A DNA stretch of 5,899 bases from Candidatus Thorarchaeota archaeon (GTDB taxonomy: Archaea; Asgardarchaeota; Thorarchaeia; Thorarchaeales; Thorarchaeaceae): contig JAGSHP010000106.1 in assembly GCA_029855925.1 (NCBI GenBank), forward strand, positions 1 through 5,899, in the 5' to 3' direction. Position numbers and translations under genes: made by a program. Position 1 is the stretch's first letter. Every line of letters starts with the position of its first letter. A model generated the notes under the pieces. It was not told where the DNA came from. It was given only the letters and a program-made list of their open reading frames with translations, and searched no databases. Positions 1 to 5,899 of the stretch are shown here, piece after piece.

Positions 1-2940
1 ACAGAGGACAGGGTTTGATACCGCATAGTCGTGACCACCATCACCAGGAACGACCTCAATTGCATTGTAGGCACAATTGACCTCACATGTCCCACAGCCC
101 ACACAGACCTCCGGGTCGACAACTGAAACAATCGCCTCAGCCTTTCGAATGCCACTAATGAGGGGGACCAGTGCCCGTGCGGCTGCTCCACGCCCTTGAA
201 TGATACTCTCATGAATTCTCTTAGGCGCCGTCGCGGTTCCAGCAACGTAGACACCATCTGTCTGAAAGTCGACAGGGCGAAGCTTGGGATGAGCCTCCAT
301 GAAGAAACCAGACATGTTGAGCGGGACCTTGAAGGCCTCAGAGATGACCCGGTTCTCCTTCGGGGGTATCATGCCCGTTGCGAGTATTACATGATCAACG
401 TCAATTCCAATTTGGGAACCAAGTATCTGGTCAACTACTTCAACCCTCAGTGCGCGGGCCTTGCCTTTCTTGACCTCTGGCGGAGAGTCCTTGTCAAATC
501 TTACAAAGACAACACCCTTCTTGCGAGCCTCGCGATACTTGTCCTCAGCATCATACGAAGTGCGTAGATCGCGATAGAAGTGAAAGACGCGTGAGTTCGG
601 ATATTTCTCAAGTAGTTCAAGGGTGTGTTCAATGGCCACCATGCAACAGATGCTCGAACACCAAGTCCTTGCACCCTCGAGGCTCTCATCCTCTCGGGAT
701 CCAACACAATGAATCACTGCAAAGGTATCGCCGTCCTTGATACTCTCACCACTTGCCACTCGATTGCTGAACTCTAACTCGGTCATCACTTCTGAGAGCT
801 TCTTTAGTCCGTACAGGCCGGTCTGCTCCAGTGGGACTGCTCCGGTCGCGACAACTACAACTCCGACCTTAACATCACGTCTCTTGCCGGCAGTGTCGAT
901 AGTGACCTCAAAGTCGCCAATGGACCCCTTTGCATCAACTACCCTTGAGCCTAAGATTAATTCGATATTGGGATTACCAGTGATTCGTTTCTCAAAGTCT
1001 GCAATGATCTCGTTGGTCGGTGTAAAGTCGAAGTTGACGGTGGAGAGATGATTGAGCAGACCACCGACACGGTCCTCCTTCTCCACAAGGTAGACTTTGA
1101 AACCACGTTCGGCAATGAGTTCTGCAGCGGACATCCCAGTCACACCAGCGCCAATGACCAATGCCGCAGGCTCGACGGGTGTGACCGCCTCTTCCTGTGG
1201 CTCAAGAAGCTGAGCTCTCGCAACAGCCATTCTGACAAGGTCCTTTGCCTTCGCAGTCGCCTCGTCCTTCTCGCCCTGATGAACCCAAGAACAGTGTTCC
1301 CGAATATTCGCCATCTCAAAGAGGTACTTGTTGAGACCAGCCTCTTCTATTGTGGCACGAAATAGTGGTTCATGTGTTCGGGGCGTGCATGAAGCAACAA
1401 TGACTCGGTTCAGTTGATGTTCTTTGATGGCCTCCTTGATGACCTCTTGAGCATCGGATGAGCAGGAGTATAGAAGATTCTCAGCATAGACCACGTTGGG
1501 AAGTGTAGAAGCGTACCGGGTGACATCAGCCACATCCACGGTTCCTGCAATGTTGATGCCGCATGAACAAATAATGACACCAATCCTTGGTTCGGCAGCC
1601 ATCTGCTCAAAGTCGGCCTCACTGACTGCCTCGGTCTCGACCTTCTCTGGGAGTGGGATATCACCGACTGCAAGTCCAGCAGCAGCACTTGCATGAGCGA
1701 CAGAATCAGGGATGTCCTTTGGTGCATTCATGGCACCAGCCATGTATATTCCAGGGGTGGCGGTTCTGACCGCCTCTATGCCTCCAGCTCCACCGTTCAC
1801 AAAGCCGTACTGGTCGGTCGAGATCCCAAGCTTCTCAAAGAACTCAGGGTCCTCGTTGGGAACCATTGCCGGGCATAGAACGACCAAGTCGTATCGGTCG
1901 AGCAACACTGCATGGCCCTTTGCATCGCTATGCCGGACTATCAAATCATGCGTGGATGGATCTTCTTGAATCTCGCTTGGGAGCCCCTTGACGTAGTGAA
2001 TGCCATATTCCTGTTCCCCACGTACAAGAAACTCCTCAAAGCCCTTGCCGAAGGCGCGGAGGTCGTTGTATAGTATGTCTATGTCAACGTGGGGGGTATG
2101 ATCCTTTGTGATGATTGCCTCTTTGGTTGCATAGGTGCAGCAGATGCGAGAACAATAGGCGCAATGGTTCACATCACGCGAGCCAACACACTGGACAAAC
2201 GCAATTCTCTGTGGTTCGCGCCCATCAGAAGGTCTCATAATGATACCACCAGTCGGACCACTCGCCGAGACCATCCGCTCATACTCGAGTGAGGACACGA
2301 CGTTTGGAAAACGGCCATACCCATACTCTGGGACTGAGGCAGGGTCTAGAAGATTGTATCCCGTGGCAAGAATGAGCGATCCTGCGTTGATCTCAATCTC
2401 TTCGTCCTTGATGTCGAAGTCAATTGCCTTTGCCTTGCATGTCTTCACGCACATCATACACTCGATGCAGTTCTCTTTGTCAATGGTAGCAACATTAGGT
2501 ACTGCTTGGGGGAACGGAATGTAGGCGGCCTTGCGCATTTTCAGCCCCATGTCATACTCATTGGGAACCTCAATCGGGCAAATCCTCTGACAGTCACCAC
2601 AACCTGTACACTTGTCAAGGTCCACACGACGAGTGCGCTTGAGAATCTTGACAGTGAAATCACCGCGTTCTCCTGTCACATCCTTGACCGTAGAGTAGGC
2701 AAGGATCTCAATGTTGGGATGACGCGAGCAGTCTACCATCCAGGGGCCCATGATACACATTGAACAGTCCAGTGTTGGAAACGTCTTGTCCAGTTGAGAC
2801 ATGTGACCTCCTATAGAGGGGTTCTTCTCGACAAGATAGACCTTGACGCCCATCTCAGCAAGGTCAAGCGCAGCCTTGATACCGGCAATTCCTGCACCTA
2901 TGATGACTACCGGTTTTGTCGTACTCGCGGTCTCGGCCAT
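1..2940 (-). CDS. hdrA: HdrA, heterodisulfide reductase iron-sulfur flavoprotein subunit, tandem-FAD form (3' end cut by window edge)
   Basis: The frame is open from ATG at 2940 to position 1, giving 980 residues without a stop. Family knowledge: HdrA is the cytoplasmic subunit that bifurcates electrons at FAD between ferredoxin and the HdrBC disulfide site. Seen in order: FAD module 1 with GAGIAG (15-20), VEKNPSIGGHMSQL, a C59xxC62 motif, an inserted two-cluster ferredoxin (C111xxC114xxC117xxxCP; C158xxC161xxC164xxxC168), LATGY (191-195) and CVGSR...YCSRICC (C251, C263, C267, C268). Next comes the Cys-rich domain normally N-terminal in HdrA (C458, C460, C493, C518, C550). FAD module 2 follows, with GAGVTG (597-602), CVGSR...WCSSICC (C745, C761, C765, C766) and ILATG near 854, but no ferredoxin insert. 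A C-terminal ferredoxin begins at C946xxC949xxC952xxxC956. The window stops at C980, probably the first ligand of the last cluster. GGAG at 2955-2952 supports the start. The usual family length is roughly 650 residues, so this is a fused or duplicated form. The subunit call is firm; the natural electron partner is unknown. Confidence 0.95.
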   Translation of the reverse strand, partial: MAETASTTKPVVIIGAGIAGIKAALDLAEMGVKVYLVEKNPSIGGHMSQLDKTFPTLDCSMCIMGPWMVDCSRHPNIEILAYSTVKDVTGERGDFTVKILKRTRRVDLDKCTGCGDCQRICPIEVPNEYDMGLKMRKAAYIPFPQAVPNVATIDKENCIECMMCVKTCKAKAIDFDIKDEEIEINAGSLILATGYNLLDPASVPEYGYGRFPNVVSSLEYERMVSASGPTGGIIMRPSDGREPQRIAFVQCVGSRDVNHCAYCSRICCTYATKEAIITKDHTPHVDIDILYNDLRAFGKGFEEFLVRGEQEYGIHYVKGLPSEIQEDPSTHDLIVRHSDAKGHAVLLDRYDLVVLCPAMVPNEDPEFFEKLGISTDQYGFVNGGAGGIEAVRTATPGIYMAGAMNAPKDIPDSVAHASAAAGLAVGDIPLPEKVETEAVSEADFEQMAAEPRIGVIICSCGINIAGTVDVADVTRYASTLPNVVYAENLLYSCSSDAQEVIKEAIKEHQLNRVIVASCTPRTHEPLFRATIEEAGLNKYLFEMANIREHCSWVHQGEKDEATAKAKDLVRMAVARAQLLEPQEEAVTPVEPAALVIGAGVTGMSAAELIAERGFKVYLVEKEDRVGGLLNHLSTVNFDFTPTNEIIADFEKRITGNPNIELILGSRVVDAKGSIGDFEVTIDTAGKRRDVKVGVVVVATGAVPLEQTGLYGLKKLSEVMTELEFSNRVASGESIKDGDTFAVIHCVGSREDESLEGARTWCSSICCMVAIEHTLELLEKYPNSRVFHFYRDLRTSYDAEDKYREARKKGVVFVRFDKDSPPEVKKGKARALRVEVVDQILGSQIGIDVDHVILATGMIPPKENRVISEAFKVPLNMSGFFMEAHPKLRPVDFQTDGVYVAGTATAPKRIHESIIQGRGAAARALVPLISGIRKAEAIVSVVDPEVCVGCGTCEVNCAYNAIEVVPGDGGHDYAVSNPVLC

Positions 2941-2950
2941 TACTGCGTTC

Positions 2951-2955
2951 TCTCC
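2951..2955 (-). promoter_or_regulatory. Ribosome binding site of hdrA
   Basis: Minus-strand GGAGA ends about 10 bases before the ATG at 2940. No other in-frame ATG lies in the 70 bases upstream, so this site fixes the hdrA start. Confidence 0.55.
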
Positions 2956-2987
2956 AACAGTGGTATCGAACTTTCTCGAAAATACAT

Positions 2988-2996
2988 GATAAAAAG
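2988..2996 (-). promoter_or_regulatory. Putative archaeal TATA box for hdrA
   Basis: The minus strand reads CTTTTTATC, centred about 52 bases before the hdrA ATG. At the usual archaeal spacing, transcription would begin near 2966 and leave a leader of about 25 bases that includes the GGAG site. The terminator-like hairpin just upstream (3055-3098) makes a separate hdrA promoter plausible. The evidence is only an AT-rich match in an AT-rich stretch. Confidence 0.4.
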
Positions 2997-3041
2997 TTGG
3001 TTGTTCAGCAATCTTCAAACAAAACTATTGAAAAAAGCAAG

Positions 3042-3098
3042 GGGAAAATAAAAGAGGAACATAGGGCAGACACATGGTCTGCTGCCTACAATGTTCCT
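3042..3098 (-). terminator. Hairpin followed by T-rich tract, likely terminator
   Basis: ATGTTCCT (plus strand 3091-3098) pairs with AGGAACAT (3055-3062). An inner stem of GCAGAC (3066-3071) with GTCTGC (3077-3082) closes a 5-base loop, and AGG/CCT can pair between them with small bulges, giving about 17 pairs. On the minus strand the hairpin is followed at once by CTCTTTTATTTT, the layout of an intrinsic terminator, so it would end transcription coming from hdrCB or from the small gene at 3129-3248. It could instead be a structured RNA element or attenuator in front of hdrA. Confidence 0.6.
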
Positions 3099-3128
3099 AT
3101 TGTCAGGGCAACATGTCTCGTGGAACAA

Positions 3129-3248
3129 TCACTCCTTCTTAGATATGGGAACCTCCACCTCTGAGAGATCAGGAAGTTCAGAGTCCTCTCTAGAAGGCGA
3201 CCTGTTCCGCGAGAGGTATACACGGGTATAGCTTCGCGTTGCCTTCAT
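3129..3248 (-). CDS. Possible small protein of 39 residues, function unknown
   Basis: The ATG at 3248 opens 39 codons ending in TGA at 3131-3129. The product is hydrophilic: a basic first half (MKATRSYTRVYLSRNR) and an acidic second half ending SEVEVPISKKE. There is no Cys, no membrane segment and no signal peptide. I do not recognise the family. In favour of a real gene: a TATA-like box with a palindrome lies about 40 bases upstream, and a terminator-like hairpin begins about 30 bases after the stop, so the three parts form a self-contained unit inside the hdrB-hdrA gap. Against it: the ORF is short and has only a weak GGGAC before the ATG. An overlapping 24-codon frame starting at ATG 3267 is an alternative. 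The region could also be an untranslated RNA or the remnant of a longer gene. Confidence 0.35.
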   Translation of the reverse strand: MKATRSYTRVYLSRNRSPSREDSELPDLSEVEVPISKKE

Positions 3249-3266
3249 CTGCGTCCCAGCAACTCA

Positions 3267-3291
3267 TAATACTGCACTGGTAGTATTAAAC
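3267..3291 (-). promoter_or_regulatory. Palindromic operator-like site overlapping a TATA-like box
   Basis: TAATACT (3267-3273) and AGTATTA (3282-3288) form a perfect 7-base inverted repeat around an 8-base spacer. On the minus strand the upstream arm merges into GTTTAATACT, a TATA-like sequence about 40 bases before the ATG at 3248. A dimeric regulator bound here would block TBP, which suggests a repressor operator. No regulator gene is in the window to match it. Confidence 0.4.
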
Positions 3292-3297
3292 AGATTC

Positions 3298-3313
3298 GGT
3301 GATAGAGGTCACC
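3298..3313. repeat. Short inverted repeat GGTGA-N6-TCACC
   Basis: Five-base perfect arms (3298-3302 and 3309-3313) surround a 6-base spacer, about 80 bases past the hdrB stop and just upstream of the TATA-like box at 3282-3291. It could be a weak hairpin at the 3' end of the hdrCB transcript or a second protein-binding site for the promoter beside it. Arms this short can arise by chance. Confidence 0.25.
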
Positions 3314-3393
3314 AGTTGTGAGAGAATGACATTCGATTACGACACAATGGACCAACTTGCACATTGTTAAGGGACAGTTCGTGCATCGAGTAA

Positions 3394-4308
3394 TTAGGCA
3401 CTTAGACCAAGGCGGTCTAGCGCAGGCTCACTCTTCCGTTGCATGTACTGTAGATGCGTCTTGAGTCCGAACTCGTCAGGGTCATGCCCAAATGCCAATG
3501 CTAGTAGTTCCACGACGTGTAGGACATCAAACTGGTACTCGATACCAAAGTGCTTCTGAATCTCAACCTGCCCCAGATCAAGCTGCAATTCGCAGAACGG
3601 ACATGGAGTGACAATGATGTCTGCGCCGCCTGCCTTATTGATGCTATCAAACTTCTGCCTTGTGAAGTCAAGTGATACCTTGATGTCGGCAGTACGAACT
3701 GCACCACCAGCACCACAACATATCAGCTCATCCCTGTAGGGAACGTACTCTGCGCCAGAGGTCTCACATAGCTCTCGAAAGATTCGGGGTCGCTCCGAGT
3801 CATCCTTCTGCTTCAGGGCCCGAGGACGCATCCAGTGGCATCCAGGATGCAACGCCATACGAACACCACTGAGAGGACGAACAATCTTCTTGCGTATCTT
3901 ATCGAAACCCGCAGTATACACTAGAACATCAACATAATGAGTCACTTCAACCGTGCCCTTGAACTCTCTGCCAATCTCAGCAAGGTTCTCATTGACCCTC
4001 TTGCGTAACTCTTCATCCTCCTTGAGTTCGTGCGCTGAGTCCCAGAGGCTTGCAAAGCAACCATTGCACCCTGTAGTTATAGGAGCTCCGCCCTCTTCGG
4101 CAATGGTCAGATTTCTGGCCGAGATCGTCGCCCAAGTGACTCGGTCGAATGAGCCAAATACACCAGGTGCGGGGCAGCATGTTGCGCCCACCATATCGAG
4201 GAGTTCGATTCCCAAGTCCTCGAACACCAGCTTAGCAGCCTTCTCTATGCTCGGGTAGCGGTGGGGGATAATGCAACCAAGAAAATGGAAGAACTTGGGT
4301 TTCGCCAA
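3394..4308 (-). CDS. hdrB: HdrB, heterodisulfide reductase subunit B (non-cubane cluster, catalytic)
   Basis: This 304-residue protein carries both CCG domains of HdrB. The first has C12, then C44-C45 and C81xxC84 (in TGCNGCF). The second has C157 (in HPGCHWMRP), then C197-C198 (in CCGAGGA) and C236xxC239 (in PCPFC). Family knowledge: each CCG set binds a non-cubane [4Fe-4S] cluster, and together they cleave the CoM-S-S-CoB disulfide, or an analogous disulfide in non-methanogens, in the cytoplasm. Length is normal and every ligand is present, so the enzyme should be active. The start is TTG at 4308: an in-frame TAG lies two codons upstream, and the first in-frame ATG is residue 39, past the first cluster ligand. 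The Shine-Dalgarno GGAGTGAT is built from the last codons and stop of hdrC, 6 bases upstream, which points to coupled translation. The physiological disulfide cannot be told from this window. Confidence 0.96.
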   Translation of the reverse strand: MAKPKFFHFLGCIIPHRYPSIEKAAKLVFEDLGIELLDMVGATCCPAPGVFGSFDRVTWATISARNLTIAEEGGAPITTGCNGCFASLWDSAHELKEDEELRKRVNENLAEIGREFKGTVEVTHYVDVLVYTAGFDKIRKKIVRPLSGVRMALHPGCHWMRPRALKQKDDSERPRIFRELCETSGAEYVPYRDELICCGAGGAVRTADIKVSLDFTRQKFDSINKAGGADIIVTPCPFCELQLDLGQVEIQKHFGIEYQFDVLHVVELLALAFGHDPDEFGLKTHLQYMQRKSEPALDRLGLSA

Positions 4309-4312
4309 TGTC

Positions 4313-4320
4313 TATCACTC
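4313..4320 (-). promoter_or_regulatory. Ribosome binding site of hdrB inside the end of hdrC
   Basis: Minus-strand GGAGTGAT spans the last Glu codon and TGA stop of hdrC and sits 4 bases before the TTG at 4308 (9 bases from the GGAG core). It supports the unusual start codon and ties hdrB translation to hdrC. Confidence 0.6.
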
Positions 4321-4890
4321 CTTCTTCTTTGCCTTCTCGGCCTCGGCTTTCATGAGCTCCTCGTATCCAATGAGCTTCTCAAACCCGCTGACCTTGGTGA
4401 TCTTGCGAACCTCCTCAATCGCCCACGGGTTTCCACTTGCATTCGGAGGTACTGGCTCCAGACCAACGGAGGCGCGCAACTTCTGCCACGACTCTTTGTC
4501 GAGGGGCACGGCGTGACCGGTCTCAACAACCTTTGCCGCGGTCTTTCTGTGATTCATAAGCATGTGACCATGAGCCACTGCCACGTTACGGATCGCCTTG
4601 ATCACGTCAGTGGGGTTGACCTCTTGCGGGCATCTGTCCTGGCATGTGTAGCAGGTAGTGCAATACCACAGTTCAGGTGCAGAGATCACTGCCTCTTTCA
4701 GACCAAGGAGTGCCTTTCTAATGATTAATCGGACAAGATAGTTGGTTCGTGCTCCAGCGGGACAGCTCCCACTGCAAGTACCGCACTGAAAACAGCTCTG
4801 GATGTTAGGGCCGCCAGTGGCCCTTATCATCTCTGCAAAAGAGGTGTCAGGTTCATCTATGACTATGGGTTGGGACTCCGTGCTTGCCAA
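4315..4890 (-). CDS. hdrC: HdrC, heterodisulfide reductase iron-sulfur subunit C
   Basis: This 191-residue protein has two ferredoxin-type motifs, C33xxC36xxC39xxxC43P and C77xxC80xxC83xxxC87P, each expected to bind one [4Fe-4S] cluster. After them comes an HdrC-like tail with AHGHMLMNHRKTA and a GHAVPLD stretch. Family knowledge: HdrC is a cytoplasmic electron wire passing electrons from HdrA to HdrB. The C-terminus is Lys/Glu rich (AEAEKAKKKE) and also encodes the hdrB ribosome binding site. The start is taken as TTG at 4890, because no ATG or GTG lies in frame between it and the TGA at 4917-4915; GGTGG about 6 bases upstream could serve as a ribosome binding site. The ATG at residue 21 is possible but would shorten the N-terminus. 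It is the first gene of the hdrCB unit, with a decayed insertion sequence upstream. Confidence 0.95.
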   Translation of the reverse strand: MASTESQPIVIDEPDTSFAEMIRATGGPNIQSCFQCGTCSGSCPAGARTNYLVRLIIRKALLGLKEAVISAPELWYCTTCYTCQDRCPQEVNPTDVIKAIRNVAVAHGHMLMNHRKTAAKVVETGHAVPLDKESWQKLRASVGLEPVPPNASGNPWAIEEVRKITKVSGFEKLIGYEELMKAEAEKAKKKE

Positions 4891-4927
4891 GGTGATCCAC
4901 CGACTGCTTGCGAATCAAATACAACTC

Positions 4928-4938
4928 GCCTTAAATTC
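4928..4938 (-). promoter_or_regulatory. Putative TATA box of the hdrCB unit
   Basis: The minus strand reads GAATTTAAGGC, centred about 43 bases before the TTG at 4890. With usual archaeal spacing, transcription would start near 4907 and leave a leader of about 17 bases. The box lies only about 13 bases from the putative end of the insertion sequence. Assigned by sequence resemblance and position only. Confidence 0.4.
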
Positions 4939-4950
4939 GTTGCCAATGGG

Positions 4951-5899
4951 GGGCTCTGTGGAAAGTCACCTCCCATTACACTCCAGAACGTTCAGTCGTT
5001 CTATGTTGTGAAGAATCACTTTGATCAACAGCTCTCGCCGCTGTTCCTTGTATCCTCTTGAACTCATACTCCCGGTGAACCTCACCTTCAGCATGCCAAA
5101 CACGGTCTCCACCAGGCCTCTCCTTCCATAGCTGTGTCGCTTCTTCCACTCCACAGGGGCTCGTCGATACTCTCTGATCAACTCATTGTAGCCACGGTAC
5201 CCCCGGGACCTGGTGCTCAGCCCCTCCATTCTTGGGTTCGATGCCAGGATATGCCCCCAGGTCATGGATGACCTGGACGTTCTTTTGTCAGATGTAGGCC
5301 TTGTCACCATAGACATGCCCAAGACGCTGATGAGGTACGCTCCTCAAGAGCAGGACCAGTTCTCTTGCATCACCACTAGGTCGCGCCTTCACCTTGGCCC
5401 CATGAATCATCAGGGTGTCCGTGTCCACAGCTGCGCGAAGTGCTGTAGGTGAATCGCCGTTTCCGCGTCTTCTTGAATCGGACGGTCATCCACTCACCGC
5501 CAGTGGAATGTGAGAACCCGGTGGAGTCCACCGCGATGTTCCTAGGAGGAGGTCGCTTCCGAGCAAGGAGTCGATACATCCTGTGGAGGAGTCGGGTGTC
5601 CAGTCGCTTCAGTGCCTGTTGAAGGAGGGAGTAGGAGGGGGTCACTCAAGACCAAGTCGTTCAAGGAGCAGTGGTGTGAAAGAGCTGAGCAACGAAGTCT
5701 CGGTAACTGAAACCCGAGTCGAACTTGAAACCCAGAAGAACAAAGAGGGCAGAGATGGGAAAGTCTGGAGGTCTGCCGAAGGTGGAACTTCGAGTCGGTA
5801 CCATAACACTAAGGTTGATAAGTTCATCAAGCAAGAACTGAGAGTGACGAGACCTGGCTGTATCGTATGATTTGTAGTAGTTCATAAATCGTGAGATAC
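4951..5899 (-). mobile_element. Degenerate insertion sequence, IS5-like (one end outside window)
   Basis: The element consists of a broken DDE transposase gene and a probable terminal repeat. Plus-strand GGGCTCTGTGGAAAGTCACC at 4951-4970 resembles the G-rich ends of many DDE insertion sequences and overlaps the transposase stop at 4968-4966, as is common in compact elements. No matching inverted copy is visible between 5886 and 5899, so the other end should lie further right. Element boundaries and family subgroup are inferred. Confidence 0.6.
4966..5885 (-). pseudogene. DDE transposase pseudogene, IS5-like, with several frameshifts and a nonsense codon
   Basis: Read on the minus strand from ATG 5885, the pieces match a DDE transposase in order. 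The N-terminal part has GRPPDFPISALF and GFSYRDFVAQL. A PSYSLLQQALKRLD segment follows, then the first Asp in NIAVDSTGF (codon 5528-5526), the second Asp in HVYGDKAYI (codon 5305-5303), and the Glu in VETVFGMLK (codon 5109-5107) after SRGYRGYNELIREYRR. The frame changes near 5672, back near 5650, again around 5435-5455, and once more around 5210-5240, and TGA at 5290-5288 interrupts the gene right after the second Asp motif. Total span is about 306 codons, normal for the family, so the gene decayed by small indels rather than large deletion. No active transposase can come from this copy. The family call rests on motif pattern; IS5 versus a related IS4-type group is uncertain. Confidence 0.8.

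Noticed and set aside
196..2763. Many plus-strand open frames of 60 to 123 codons across the left half
   Set aside because: They lie antisense inside hdrA, whose minus-strand frame is unbroken and full of family motifs. None shows a recognisable domain or ribosome binding site of its own.
2763..2766. Possible selenocysteine in HdrA near the C59xxC62 motif
   Set aside because: The codons are ordinary Cys codons with no in-frame TGA. The single-base reading that seems to give TGA is on the other strand.
3018..3128. A minus-strand TTG frame after the small ORF, encoding a Cys-containing and then hydrophobic peptide
   Set aside because: The hydrophobic tail is just translation of the T-rich tract after the terminator-like hairpin, and the GGAG is too close to the TTG.
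3309..3386. A 25-codon minus-strand frame (ATG 3386) just after the hdrB stop
   Set aside because: It has no ribosome binding site, no recognisable feature and a length expected by chance.
3953..4728. Plus-strand frames of about 80 to 155 codons opposite hdrB and hdrC
   Set aside because: They are antisense shadows of two fully motif-supported genes.
5886..5899. Second terminal inverted repeat of the insertion sequence
   Set aside because: The 14 bases left after the transposase start do not match the repeat at 4951-4970, so that end is probably outside the window.
1..5899. CRISPR array, tRNA or rRNA gene
   Set aside because: No regularly spaced direct repeats and no cloverleaf or rRNA-like sequence were seen on either strand.

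Overview
The window carries a minus-strand cluster for a soluble heterodisulfide reductase (Hdr), read right to left as hdrC (4890-4315), hdrB (4308-3394) and hdrA (2940 to beyond position 1). A decayed insertion sequence fills the right end (about 4951 to beyond 5899). The organism is probably an anaerobic archaeon: all three Hdr subunits look archaeal, the upstream regions hold TATA-like boxes, and two of the three starts are TTG. Base composition looks moderate. Hdr-like genes also occur in anaerobic bacteria, so this is an inference, and I cannot name the phylum with confidence.

Right part (4941-5899): a minus-strand transposase of the DDE type, IS5-like, still shows its D, D and E motif regions. 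They lie in three different reading frames with an in-frame TGA, so the gene is dead. One putative IS end lies at about 4951-4970, next to the likely hdrC promoter; the other end is outside the window.

Middle part (3394-4890): hdrC and hdrB are 6 bases apart, and the hdrB Shine-Dalgarno sequence overlaps the end of hdrC. They are surely co-transcribed. HdrC carries two CxxCxxC...CP cluster motifs, and HdrB has two complete CCG domains for the non-cubane clusters at the disulfide-reducing site.

Gap (2941-3393): 453 bases separate hdrB from hdrA. Read on the minus strand it holds a small inverted repeat, a palindrome overlapping a TATA-like box, a possible 39-codon gene, a strong hairpin followed by a T-rich tract (terminator-like), and then a TATA-like box and ribosome binding site for hdrA. 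hdrA may therefore be transcribed separately from hdrCB.

Left part (1-2940): hdrA is open for 980 codons and cut by the window edge. It is not the simple form of the family (roughly 650 residues). It is a tandem protein: an FAD module with an inserted ferredoxin, then the usual HdrA N-terminal Cys domain, then a second FAD module without the insert, then a C-terminal ferredoxin. Together HdrA (flavin-based electron bifurcation), HdrC (electron wire) and HdrB (disulfide reduction) would form a cytoplasmic complex. No hydrogenase, formate dehydrogenase or MvhD partner is visible here. The best candidates for something undescribed are the tandem HdrA and the small transcription unit between hdrB and hdrA.
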